Below are positions 52,346 to 60,604 of a DNA stretch of 64,000 bases, piece by piece. The stretch's first letter is position 1, and each line of letters opens with the position of its first letter. The notes below the pieces were generated by a model. It was not told where the DNA came from and searched no databases. It was given only the letters and a program-made list of their open reading frames with translations. The position numbers were made by a program, and so were the translations under genes. This DNA is from Ruficoccus sp. ZRK36 (GTDB lineage: Bacteria; Verrucomicrobiota; Verrucomicrobiia; Opitutales; Cerasicoccaceae). The stretch is from assembly GCF_019603315.1 (NCBI RefSeq), contig NZ_CP080649.1:945501-1009500 (forward strand), written 5' to 3'.

Positions 52346-52807
52346 TTAAAGAGGCTGAGAGGGCGTTTGGGCGTTGGGCTTCTTGGGGCACAGGTTGATC
52401 CCGTTTCCCAGGCGGATCGGAATGACCCGTATCGGCAGTTCGAAGCTCTGCACGACCTGTTGCAGACGCGTCAGATATTTTTCCTGATCAGGCTTTTCGA
52501 TGACCAGGATGATGGCGGCTTGTCGTCCGGTTTGAGCAGCGTAGTTCAGGCTCTGCCCGATGGCCTCGGTCCACTTGTCAGCAAAGTCCACCTCGATGGC
52601 ATAGGTATCGGTCAGGATGTCACAGCGGGTGTCGTTGGGGAGGGCGACCTCTGTCTGGCCGTTCAACTGCGTAGCCGCACGTACCTGATAAAACGCCTCC
52701 GAGTGTTCACGCGCTGCCTCCAGGGACGATACACTGATGCCTGCCAGCCCGCCCACCAGCAGGAGACGGAGCACTCTGCCCGCGCTAACTGGACTCGGTC
52801 GGCTCAT
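52346..52807 (-). CDS. Exported protein with PD-(D/E)XK-like motif
   Basis: A 153-residue protein. The N-terminus 'LRLLLVGGLAGISVSSLEA' reads as a signal sequence, with an Arg-containing n-region. The body contains 'NDTRCDILTDTYAIEVDFADKWTEAIGQSLNYAAQTGRQAAIILVIE', the D...ExD/EVDFADKW pattern of PD-(D/E)XK-like nuclease folds (D in RCD, E and D in EVDFADK). A nuclease on the outer side of the membrane is unusual. The start overlaps the end of the upstream gene by 23 bases, so it is coupled. Catalytic activity is inferred from the motif alone. Confidence 0.7.
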   Translation of the reverse strand: MSRPSPVSAGRVLRLLLVGGLAGISVSSLEAAREHSEAFYQVRAATQLNGQTEVALPNDTRCDILTDTYAIEVDFADKWTEAIGQSLNYAAQTGRQAAIILVIEKPDQEKYLTRLQQVVQSFELPIRVIPIRLGNGINLCPKKPNAQTPSQPL

Positions 52808-54038
52808 CCTCTGCCTTGGCGGGTATCGTGTGCTGTTGTTTGTAGGCGTTGATGACCTGCATGCGCCGTTGGTTCAGCTTCGCCCTCTGTTCGCACCGGT
52901 CGATCCGTTGCAGGGTGTCATCGCGCCACTCCAGCTTTTTAGCGGCAACCTCCTGCATGATCGGAAAAGTGCGCTGCGAGCCATCGGCCATCATGATGGG
53001 GTCCGAACGTCCTGCGTAGACCAGATTCCGTTCTGCCCACCCGGGGGTATAAAACACCGTCTCTTGCGTCCTGATGAAGACCAGCTGCTCTCCGACCTCG
53101 ACTAGGTAGGCCCTCCAGCCATCGCCCGTGATTTCCTGATCGATCGATATTTGGCTCAGGTAAAACCGTACCTTTTCTCCGAACTCCTCCTCGCGCTCCT
53201 TCAGCATTTCCTGCAAGCCCTTTCCGTACTTTTCGTAGGTCATAGAGGGCATGCCCGTCGTTGTCATCAGGCCCTCTTTGTCGTCCTGAACATAGGCATA
53301 CGCGTTGTCGTAGGCGATAGAGGACTCGTTTTTAGGCATCATGGTGAGTCCAGGGATTGACGGGAGTCTGTCCCATTGAGCGAACACGCTTTGGTAAATG
53401 GTTTCCTGGGTATCCACGGACAGTGCTGACAGGGCAATCCGGTAGTACCGGTCGCCGCTGCGGTAGATGATCGCGTCCAACCCATCGAGCATCACCACGC
53501 AGCCCTCGATGCTTTGCCCGGCGGCATTTTCGAGGGTCATGGGATCGGTTAAGCCCTGTCGGTGTCGCAGCGAGTCTAGACGTCCTTGCAGGTCTTTGAC
53601 CGCGTTGAGCACGCGCTCGTTTTGCTCCAGCTCACGACGAGATTTTCTCAGTAGTTGCTCCCCTCGGGCCCGTATGTCTGCCTTGCTCAGTGACCGCCCG
53701 CTGACAAAGCTTCTCATGTCGCCGGTATTGCTCATGCTTTGGGCCTCTTCGATTTTGTCCATCAGTTGCGCGTTGCGGAGCTCCAGGCGCGTCAGCAGCG
53801 AGGACCACACCGACGGATCGTCCAGGCTGTAGTTGCGGCACCATGACGCGAAGGTCGGGTCCTGCTTCAGCAGGATAAAGAGGTCGTCGCGCTCATAGCC
53901 TGATTTGTTCAAGGTCTCGTTGATGGAGAACGCGTCCGGCCCGCCGAAAGCCAGAGGGGGCACGCACATAATCAGAAGTGCACACAGGGCCAAGTGTACG
54001 AGACCTTTAACCGGCCAGTAGGAGAGGGGCGTATTCAC
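52785..54038 (-). CDS. Exported hypothetical protein with helical region
   Basis: A protein of about 417 residues. I prefer the GTG at 54038 with a following signal peptide ('GLVHLALCALLIMCVPPLAFGG') over the upstream TTG at 54074, whose extra residues break the signal layout. The middle has coiled coil ('RARGEQLLRKSRRELEQNERVLNAVKDLQGRLDSLR'). The remainder is mixed and rich in Glu. It is the first gene of the exported trio and divergent from the XRE regulator. No family is recognised. Confidence 0.62.
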   Translation of the reverse strand: MNTPLSYWPVKGLVHLALCALLIMCVPPLAFGGPDAFSINETLNKSGYERDDLFILLKQDPTFASWCRNYSLDDPSVWSSLLTRLELRNAQLMDKIEEAQSMSNTGDMRSFVSGRSLSKADIRARGEQLLRKSRRELEQNERVLNAVKDLQGRLDSLRHRQGLTDPMTLENAAGQSIEGCVVMLDGLDAIIYRSGDRYYRIALSALSVDTQETIYQSVFAQWDRLPSIPGLTMMPKNESSIAYDNAYAYVQDDKEGLMTTTGMPSMTYEKYGKGLQEMLKEREEEFGEKVRFYLSQISIDQEITGDGWRAYLVEVGEQLVFIRTQETVFYTPGWAERNLVYAGRSDPIMMADGSQRTFPIMQEVAAKKLEWRDDTLQRIDRCEQRAKLNQRRMQVINAYKQQHTIPAKAEDEPTESS

Positions 54039-54100
54039 AAACACAACCCCAGCGATCACAGGTAACAAAGGCAAGCCTATTCCCCTACAATCACTGGGGT

Positions 54101-54370
54101 ATGGATTCCGTTGAACGTGTCGCCCGCCGAACCCGTGAACTTCGTCAGAAGCACGGCCTGACTCAACAGGAGCTGGCCGAACTGGCCGACATGTCAGAGA
54201 AGTTCCTCCAGCAGATCGAGGCCTGCCGCAAAAAGGAAATCTGGGTCAGCACCGTCGAGCGTATCGCCGCCGCCTTCTGCCTGGACGTGCACGAATTCCT
54301 CGCCCCCGACCTGCCCAGCACCTCTAAGCTCGCTAAGAAAGTCCCCAGCAGCCGGGTGCATCGACGGTAG
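54101..54370 (+). CDS. XRE-family helix-turn-helix regulator
   Basis: An 89-residue protein with an N-terminal Cro/CI-type HTH ('RRTRELRQKHGLTQQELAELADMSEKFLQQIEACRKKEIWVSTVERIAAAFCLDVHEFL') and a short basic tail. It is divergent from the exported trio. A perfect copy of the 18-bp palindrome lies 18 bases beyond its stop (54388-54405), a possible binding site. It could regulate the neighbouring genes. Confidence 0.9.
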   Translation: MDSVERVARRTRELRQKHGLTQQELAELADMSEKFLQQIEACRKKEIWVSTVERIAAAFCLDVHEFLAPDLPSTSKLAKKVPSSRVHRR

Positions 54371-54387
54371 GGGGCTGCTCGGAATAG

Positions 54388-54405
54388 TGTCAACCATGGT
54401 TGACA
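54388..54405. repeat. Dispersed 18-bp palindrome, copy 3 (perfect)
   Basis: TGTCAACCATGGTTGACA is identical to the copy at 45940 and lies immediately downstream of the XRE gene in non-coding DNA. Confidence 0.8.
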
Positions 54406-54534
54406 TCTTCCCTCGGGGTAGGGGGGGGCGCCGTTTACTCGGACTGCTACCTCTCTGGAGTTTGCAGCCAAGAAACCGCACCAGACCCCTTCGCATGGGC
54501 TACACTCGAACTACGCCCTCATTCCGCCCAAGCC

Positions 54535-54564
54535 TTGACACCCTCTACAACCTAACCCTATATC
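54535..54564 (+). promoter_or_regulatory. Sigma-70-type promoter of the toroid-protein gene
   Basis: TTGACA (54535-54540) and TATATC (54559-54564) are separated by 18 bases. They lie about 90 bases before the start at 54655. The -35 is a perfect match; the -10 is fair. Confidence 0.5.
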
Positions 54565-54654
54565 ACATCATTAACTCGCTCAGACTAACTCTCAATGCGG
54601 TACAGTTTGCGTAGGCAGGTCAGAGCCGAAATCGTACCCTTTTCGCATCATCCT

Positions 54655-56508
54655 ATGAATGCCACTGAGCATAGACTATCTTACTATCCCCTCGAAGGAC
54701 GTGTGGAATCTCTGTTGGCAGAGAACTGTTCCGCATCCACGTGGCAACCGAGCGGCTATGACCGTGAGCTATATCTAGATAATTGCGAACGTATCGTACG
54801 CATGGCGGTCGAGTGGGTAAACAAAGAGGGCGCGGTCATTGACCCGGTGACGGGGGAAGAATGGAACCAAACCACTTCACGTTTTGTATCCTCGGCAGCC
54901 ATTCTCATTTCGTTTGGACGCTGTCAGGAATATCTGGACATCGTTTGCCGATCCATGGCTTATTGTTGCCGCCGACTGCGTGACGGTACGGCTCGCGATA
55001 TGTCACCAGACTTTTGGATGCGAGAGCTAATGACCGCCGATCAATGTCTGGAAGGTATCGCGCCTCCAGATTTGCAAGCAGCCTGGCGAGATGATTTGCG
55101 GGCAGTCGACGGCGAACGTAGTTACCAGTGTGTCGATCCCGCTCATGGCGAAAAATTGAAAGAACTGCACAACTGGGTTGTCTATTCCTCTGCCGGAGAA
55201 GGAATGCGAGAGCTAGCCGGACTCGGCCCCTCGGATGATCGCTTTCTTTGGGGCGCCGACTTTTTCAATGTCTATATGGAGCCGCAGCTTGAGCACATGA
55301 CCGAGTATGGCATGTACCGCGACCCTGGGGATCCGATCACCTATGACATCACGACCAGACTGCAATTTTGTGCCTCACTTGCCTACGGACTCGACACACC
55401 ACTACGCCCCACGCTGGAAGAGCTGGAGCGCCGGGGTGCGCTGACCGCGTTGTTGTTTACGAGCACGGACGGGTACGCCCCCTATGGGGGGCGCTCCAGC
55501 CAGTTCCAGTTCCAGGAAGCAATCCTTAGCGCGATTTTTGAACTGGAGGCTCAAGGCTACAAAGATAGCAATCCGCGCTTGGCTGGTGCGTTCAAAGCTC
55601 AAGCCCACCGATGCGGGAGGGTCACGCAACGCTGGCTGATGGAGATGACTCCCCCACGCCATTTGAAAAACGGCTTTGACCCAGACACGCGTCACGGTAT
55701 CGACGGTTATGGTCAGTACTCGGTTTACTCTCTGCTGTGCTCTTCGTTCTACGGACTGGCAGCCTTGTTTGCCGACGAGTCGATCTCCGAGTCTGTACCA
55801 CCGTCTGGACACTCAGGATACGTCTTTGAACTTAAGGATGCTTTTCACAAGATTTTCGCATCTTGTGGCGATACCTACGTAGAGATCGACACTAGCGCAG
55901 ACCCACACTATGATGCTACGGGTATCGGACGTTTGCTCTTCGCCGGAACTCCGGTGGAAATGGTGTTGGGGATGCCCTTTTCGGCTCATCCGCAGTACAG
56001 CTTCGCTTCAGGGGAAAAGGCTACCGATGAACCCGCAGCTCTTGCTCCTAAATGGACGACTGAGACTGGAACACTTTCTCTCGCGTCTCTGGGAACTCCC
56101 GACCTGACTTATGAGCTAGAGATACTCACAGAGAGCCCGGAAGCGGTCGCGTTCGCGATCCACTATCAGCATGCCCCCAGCGCGAGCCAAGTTGACGAAA
56201 CTCTGACTCTGAGACCGGGCGCACTTGATGTTGTCGCATCAGTAACGGTGAATCACACCTCAACGGAGCATCTGACTTATATGATCCCGATTATCGTCAC
56301 GGATGGCTCCTCGCAGAGTCATGTCGTGCTGACGGATGGACTGCTTAGCGTTGAGTACTTAGGCTTCCACTGGAGTGTGCGGTGGGGTCCAGAGCAGGCA
56401 AAAGGAAGTCTGAGCGATCAAACGGTAGCAAACCGCAATGGATGTTACCGGCTACTGGAGCTAGACTTCGGTAAAAACGCAGCAGGATTCTCAATCATCA
56501 ACCAATAA
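54655..56508 (+). CDS. (alpha/alpha)-toroid-like protein, possible polysaccharide-degrading enzyme
   Basis: The ATG at 54655 gives 617 residues with no signal peptide. The first ~400 residues are helical hairpins ('NCERIVRMAVEWVNKEGAVI', 'SRFVSSAAILISFGRCQEYLDIV', 'GRSSQFQFQEAILSAIFELEAQGY'). The C-terminal part is beta-rich. This two-part layout recalls heparinase-type or similar toroid lyases/hydrolases, but no signature confirms a family. Conserved-looking residues are Tyr/His in 'HNWVVYSSAGEG' and 'FFNVYMEPQLEHMTEYGMYRD'. The promoter candidate at 54535 lies in the gap before it. Treat the enzyme class as a guess. Confidence 0.55.
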   Translation: MNATEHRLSYYPLEGRVESLLAENCSASTWQPSGYDRELYLDNCERIVRMAVEWVNKEGAVIDPVTGEEWNQTTSRFVSSAAILISFGRCQEYLDIVCRSMAYCCRRLRDGTARDMSPDFWMRELMTADQCLEGIAPPDLQAAWRDDLRAVDGERSYQCVDPAHGEKLKELHNWVVYSSAGEGMRELAGLGPSDDRFLWGADFFNVYMEPQLEHMTEYGMYRDPGDPITYDITTRLQFCASLAYGLDTPLRPTLEELERRGALTALLFTSTDGYAPYGGRSSQFQFQEAILSAIFELEAQGYKDSNPRLAGAFKAQAHRCGRVTQRWLMEMTPPRHLKNGFDPDTRHGIDGYGQYSVYSLLCSSFYGLAALFADESISESVPPSGHSGYVFELKDAFHKIFASCGDTYVEIDTSADPHYDATGIGRLLFAGTPVEMVLGMPFSAHPQYSFASGEKATDEPAALAPKWTTETGTLSLASLGTPDLTYELEILTESPEAVAFAIHYQHAPSASQVDETLTLRPGALDVVASVTVNHTSTEHLTYMIPIIVTDGSSQSHVVLTDGLLSVEYLGFHWSVRWGPEQAKGSLSDQTVANRNGCYRLLELDFGKNAAGFSIINQ

Positions 56509-56725
56509 CGCTGACTCTGCTTCAGTCGCGCGTGTCAGGCCTCCTCTCTACGCTCGTTAACTCATTTTTGAAGTTCTTCCTGCTGTTTGGCCTTGTCGAC
56601 CTGCTGCACCCAAAACTCTTACTCCCAGCGGTAGGACGTCTGATTGTATGATGTATGCATCGGTTGCCTTTCATACTCTGAATTTTTCCTAAACACCGAC
56701 TAACTTTGCAAGTGGCTCAGTTTTC
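56509..56725. other. Gap upstream of the RHS gene; possible fragment on the minus strand
   Basis: No intact gene. Read on the minus strand, 56560-56665 gives a short open stretch 'MHTSYNQTSYRWE*' and then 'EFWVQQVDKAKQQEELQK*', two in-frame halves split by one stop. It may be a remnant of a transposase-like gene or coincidence. Confidence 0.25.
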
Positions 56726-59137
56726 GTGGACACGGTCACCTATGACAATGCGGGACGACTGAAAACCCGTACGGGTGGACGAGGTATCGTGACGACTTAT
56801 GGCTATGACCCTCTCTACGGCTATCAGACCAGTATTTCCTATGGAGATGGTGTCACGGCCTCAGTCACCTACTCAGAGTTTGATCGTGCAGGCCGAGCAG
56901 GCCAGGTCAGCGATGCGTCAGGGACGCGTATACTTGGCTTTGATGCCGGAAGGGTTGTGTCTGAGACATATTCGGCGAGTGGCGAGCCTTGGGATGGTTT
57001 TGTGGTTAATCACGACTACGATGATGCTTCGCGCCTGAGTAGCGTCTCGGTGTCCGACGGGGCCAGTAGTATGCACGCCGTTGAGTATGGCTATGATGCC
57101 AACACGGGACGTTTGGGTACGGTCAGTTTTGCTCAGGGGGGAGAGACTCACACGGCTACCTACGGCTACAAGGAGGGGACCAGCCAGATTGACTCTGTGG
57201 TGCAGACTCAGGGTTCTGCGGAAGTGCTTGCTGTCGGGAAAGATTACGATAATCTTGGACGCTTAAGGAGCCTGAGCTATGGGCAGCCCCATCAGGAGCT
57301 TGGAATGACCTACGCCTACAACATGGCCAATCAGCGGACCTACGCGACTCGCGGTAATGGCGAGTACTGGCGTTACGGCTACGATGCACTCGGGCAGGTG
57401 GTCAGCGCCACGAAGTCTCTACCCGGCGGACAGATTGTTCCTGGTTACACCTTTAGTTACGGCTTTGATGACATCGGCAACCGCTCCGCGGCGGGGCGCG
57501 ATGGAAATGCCGCTCGACGGCAGCAGTACTATGCCGGCACGGATGCGACCGGTGTCAATGGTGCCAATGCACTTAATCAATATGGCAGCCGTTCGGTGCC
57601 GCGTGTACTGGGCGTGCTCGGGATGGCCAACGCTAATGCGACCGTCACCGCAAACGCTCAGGCCGCTACCCGTACGGGGGATTATTATCAGGCGTTGCTG
57701 GATTACTCTTCGGGGGAGGCCCCAGATGCTGCCCGCTATGAGGACATCCTGCTTGTGGGCACCTATGCCGGGCAGGGTGCCAATGGCACCGATGCTGTGG
57801 CCGAGGTCGAGACTCGGGCCTATCTGCCGCCCAATCCGGAAAACTTCACCTACGACGACGATGGGAATCTGAAGTCTGACTCGCGCTGGCTCTACGCCTG
57901 GGACGGTGAAAATCGCCTCGTTACGCTGGAGCCGACCGCCACAGCCATTTCCCTCGGGCTACCCGGCCAGAAGCTCACCTTCACCTATGACTCGCAGGGG
58001 CGCCGAGTGAAGAAGGAGGTCTACGACTGGAGCGATACGACGTCGACCTGGGAAACCTCTCCTGCGGCAACTACTGCCTTCTTGTATGATGACTGGAATC
58101 TCTTGGCGGAGCTGGACTATGATGTTTCGGGGGTGCAGGTAGGCTCTCGCACCTATGCCTGGGGGATCGACCTCTCCGGATCGCTACAGGGCGCAGGCGG
58201 CGTCGGTGGCCTGCTCGCCGTGAACGTGTCGAACGGCTCCTCTGCGGGCACCTATTATCCCGCCTACGACGGCAACGGCAATGTCATGGCCTATGTGGAC
58301 GCCGCCGGTGGCGAAGTCGCTGCGCGGTTCGAGTATGGCCCCTTCGGTGAGCCCCTGCGTGCGACCGGTAGCGCCGCCGATGCTCTCACATACCGCTTCT
58401 CCACTAAATACACCGACCCCGAAACAGGCCTTCTCTACTACGGCTACCGCTACTACTCTCCCGGAATGGGGCGTTGGCTCTCAAGGGACCCGATTGAGGA
58501 AGAGGGTGGGATGAATTTATACGTGTTCGTTGGGAATAATGGAGTGAATGGATGGGACCAACTCGGAATGCTAACAGATGAAGCCGTTGCTGCTGCTCTA
58601 CTGCGGCACTGGGCCGAGCCTAACGGTAATGATACATTTGGACGCTTTGGTGGGTATTGGGGAGAATATATGAAGAGCCTCGGTGCGATTCGAGTCGAAG
58701 CGCAGAGTGCAATGCAAAAAGAAGCCCAAAAGGCTTGGGATGGGAATCGTAGCAGTGGGCAGTATAGCTCAGGTACGATACATATAAATTTAAACAGATC
58801 ATTCTCCCTCACGGCAACTCTAAACGGAATTGACTATGTAATACGCGGAGGATATGAAATTGATCGAATTAACTGCGCAATAACAATGAGGCATAATTTT
58901 CATACTATTACAGATGTTTTTGATCCACATGAAGCTGATAATCCAGAGTCAAGCTGGGCTGACTGGGTCGGTCGTAGATTGCGGAGCGGTGGCAGTGTAT
59001 ATCCTTCAGGATTTAAAACATACCAAGATTTTAATATTATAATAGTTTGGAACTCCGATGATATTAAGTTTCCTGTATCGAATGGAAAGGTACTTACGGA
59101 TGGCGGTACAAAAGCTTGGCCGTTTGCTGCGAATTAA
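56726..59137 (+). CDS. N-terminally truncated RHS-repeat protein with divergent C-terminal tip
   Basis: An 803-residue RHS protein. YD-type repeats ('YDNAGRLKTRTGG', 'YGYDANTGRLGTVSF', 'YNMANQRTYATRG') run to the hyperconserved core 'GNVMAYVDAAGGEVAARFEYGPFGEP...YGYRYYSPGMGRWLSRDPIEEEGG' (about 510-585). After 'WDQLGM' (about 614) comes a ~190-residue tip of unknown family with a sharp shift to AT-rich DNA. There is no signal peptide and the first repeat begins mid-unit; an in-frame stop lies only 33 bases upstream (56690), so the 5' part is missing. The GTG start is formal. Tips of this kind are often toxins delivered by RHS shells. Confidence 0.85.
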   Translation: MDTVTYDNAGRLKTRTGGRGIVTTYGYDPLYGYQTSISYGDGVTASVTYSEFDRAGRAGQVSDASGTRILGFDAGRVVSETYSASGEPWDGFVVNHDYDDASRLSSVSVSDGASSMHAVEYGYDANTGRLGTVSFAQGGETHTATYGYKEGTSQIDSVVQTQGSAEVLAVGKDYDNLGRLRSLSYGQPHQELGMTYAYNMANQRTYATRGNGEYWRYGYDALGQVVSATKSLPGGQIVPGYTFSYGFDDIGNRSAAGRDGNAARRQQYYAGTDATGVNGANALNQYGSRSVPRVLGVLGMANANATVTANAQAATRTGDYYQALLDYSSGEAPDAARYEDILLVGTYAGQGANGTDAVAEVETRAYLPPNPENFTYDDDGNLKSDSRWLYAWDGENRLVTLEPTATAISLGLPGQKLTFTYDSQGRRVKKEVYDWSDTTSTWETSPAATTAFLYDDWNLLAELDYDVSGVQVGSRTYAWGIDLSGSLQGAGGVGGLLAVNVSNGSSAGTYYPAYDGNGNVMAYVDAAGGEVAARFEYGPFGEPLRATGSAADALTYRFSTKYTDPETGLLYYGYRYYSPGMGRWLSRDPIEEEGGMNLYVFVGNNGVNGWDQLGMLTDEAVAAALLRHWAEPNGNDTFGRFGGYWGEYMKSLGAIRVEAQSAMQKEAQKAWDGNRSSGQYSSGTIHINLNRSFSLTATLNGIDYVIRGGYEIDRINCAITMRHNFHTITDVFDPHEADNPESSWADWVGRRLRSGGSVYPSGFKTYQDFNIIIVWNSDDIKFPVSNGKVLTDGGTKAWPFAAN

Positions 59138-59603
59138 AATAGATGCAAGGCCTTGTGCCGCCGTTCTATGTTTGATTCTGTGTGGTTGCTTGGCTCAGCG
59201 CGTGAGCGATGTTGCACAAGTTACACGCGTTTTGGAACATAAATTTAATTTTGAATTTCCAAAGGAAACCAAGATTTTAAATGCGGATCTTTTCTACGAA
59301 AAACGAAGCTCATCATGTTCAGTCTATATGCATCTTAAGATGAGCGAAGATGTCTTTAGTGACTTTAAAATAAAGCTTGGGGATCGAATGATTTCATTGG
59401 GTGAAGCTGGATGGGGTAAACAGAAGATTAGATCGAGCTTGGATTGGTGGGATGCTCATTTGATTAAGCATGAACGCCTATATGAAGTAGACTCTATTGA
59501 ATATTCTAAAGTGAAAAATTCTCGCCTTTACTTTTCCACAAGACGTGACAATGAAGACTTTGTTGATATTTATTTATATGCCCAATGGTTCGTGCCTGAA
59601 TAG
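59100..59603 (+). CDS. Lipoprotein overlapping the RHS gene; candidate immunity protein
   Basis: The ATG at 59100, preceded by GGAAAGG, gives about 167 residues. The N-terminus ends in a lipobox ('AAVLCLILCGC', Cys in LCGC), so it is a lipoprotein. The mature part is AT-rich, mixed alpha/beta, with no known family. The start overlaps the RHS stop by 38 bases and the DNA shares the RHS tip's low GC. That is the layout of RHS-toxin/immunity pairs, but no immunity family is recognised, so the role is inferred. Confidence 0.62.
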   Translation: MAVQKLGRLLRIKIDARPCAAVLCLILCGCLAQRVSDVAQVTRVLEHKFNFEFPKETKILNADLFYEKRSSSCSVYMHLKMSEDVFSDFKIKLGDRMISLGEAGWGKQKIRSSLDWWDAHLIKHERLYEVDSIEYSKVKNSRLYFSTRRDNEDFVDIYLYAQWFVPE

Positions 59604-59678
59604 AGCCGATCCGATTAATGTGACTGACATTGTGCTGATGTTTTCCTATAGATATGTCTTTTGGTTTTATTGATTTAT

Positions 59679-60344
59679 ATGGGTTGCTGTTGCTATATTC
59701 TAGGAGTTGTTGCTGGCATATCGCTGTTACCCTTGCTCACGCATGCGGGGCTTCGGTGGGAGCATACGCGTTTGACTGTGCCGGTGGAGGTGGGGCAGGA
59801 GCAAGCCGTGGGGGTATATGCCTTTAAGAATACCGGGAATGAGCCAGTGACGATTCTGGATATCCACTCCAACTGCGGCTGCACGGTGCCTGAGCTGGAA
59901 AAAAAGACTTACGAGCCGGGCGAATCCGGCGAGATCAAGGCCATCTTTACCCTCGGTGACCGTACCGGACCACAACGTAAGGTGCTGACGGTGAACGCAG
60001 ATATGCCTGGGCACCCGATCACCCGTCTTGTCCTGGAGGCCAATATCCCCAAGTTGATGACCATCGCGCCCAGAATTCTCATCTGGCGAAAAGGGGCCGC
60101 CAACGAGAATAAAGAGATCTATGTAACGACGGATCCGGCGAATAGCATCTCAATCGAAAAAAATGCCGATGGCTACGATGCTCCGTGGTATGAGCTGGTG
60201 CCGGACGAGGATAAACCCGGGCGCTACGTCGTGCTCGTGCACCCCGAGAGCACTGAAGTCAGCAAGAAGCTGAAATTCCTGATCGTCGTGACTACCCCCG
60301 AGGGGAAGCAGGTAAAAAACGGTGCCTTTATCCTCGTGCGTTGA
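59679..60344 (+). CDS. DUF1573-domain membrane-anchored protein
   Basis: The ATG at 59679 gives 221 residues; an upstream TTG at 59661 is less likely. A signal/anchor ('CCCYILGVVAGISLLPLLTHAG') precedes the DUF1573 domain, recognised by 'VGVYAFKNTGNEPVTILDIHSNCGCTVPELEKKTYEPGESGEIKAIFTLGDRTGPQRKVLTVNADM'. It is a beta-sandwich (Ig-like, ASPM-SPD-2-Hydin) domain with a typical Cys pair in NCGCT. GC content is again core-like. It probably acts in the periplasm; the partner is unknown. Confidence 0.88.
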   Translation: MGCCCYILGVVAGISLLPLLTHAGLRWEHTRLTVPVEVGQEQAVGVYAFKNTGNEPVTILDIHSNCGCTVPELEKKTYEPGESGEIKAIFTLGDRTGPQRKVLTVNADMPGHPITRLVLEANIPKLMTIAPRILIWRKGAANENKEIYVTTDPANSISIEKNADGYDAPWYELVPDEDKPGRYVVLVHPESTEVSKKLKFLIVVTTPEGKQVKNGAFILVR

Positions 60345-60462
60345 CCCTCGCGGGCGATACGTTGGCTATCGTTTCTGAGCTTGGATAAAGGATACGATGA
60401 ACTACAGAGTTCGCTACCTGCTCTGACATATCGTTTCTAATTGTCCTCGAACTCTCAGCTAA

Positions 60463-60515
60463 AAGAAAAGCCCCCGTGCCCAGCGCGAGAAGGCGGGACG
60501 GCAGGGGCTTTTCTT
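60463..60515. terminator. Bidirectional terminator between DUF1573 and DUF932 genes
   Basis: AAGAAAAGCCCC (60463-60474) pairs with GGGGCTTTTCTT (60504-60515) to form a 12-bp outer stem with further pairing inside. The arms carry A/T runs on both sides, so it works for either strand. It lies between two convergent genes. Confidence 0.85.
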
Positions 60516-60517
60516 GG

Positions 60518-60535
60518 TGTAAACCATGGTTGACA
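60518..60535. repeat. Dispersed 18-bp palindrome, copy 4 (one mismatch)
   Basis: TGTAAACCATGGTTGACA differs from the perfect copies at one position. It starts three bases after the terminator, in the gap before the DUF932 gene's stop. Confidence 0.7.
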
Positions 60536-60604
60536 TGATGGGTGATTGCACTGCTGAGAGCGTCCCTACTTGCGCAGGATGGGTGGCAGTCTCCATCGTC
60601 CCGC

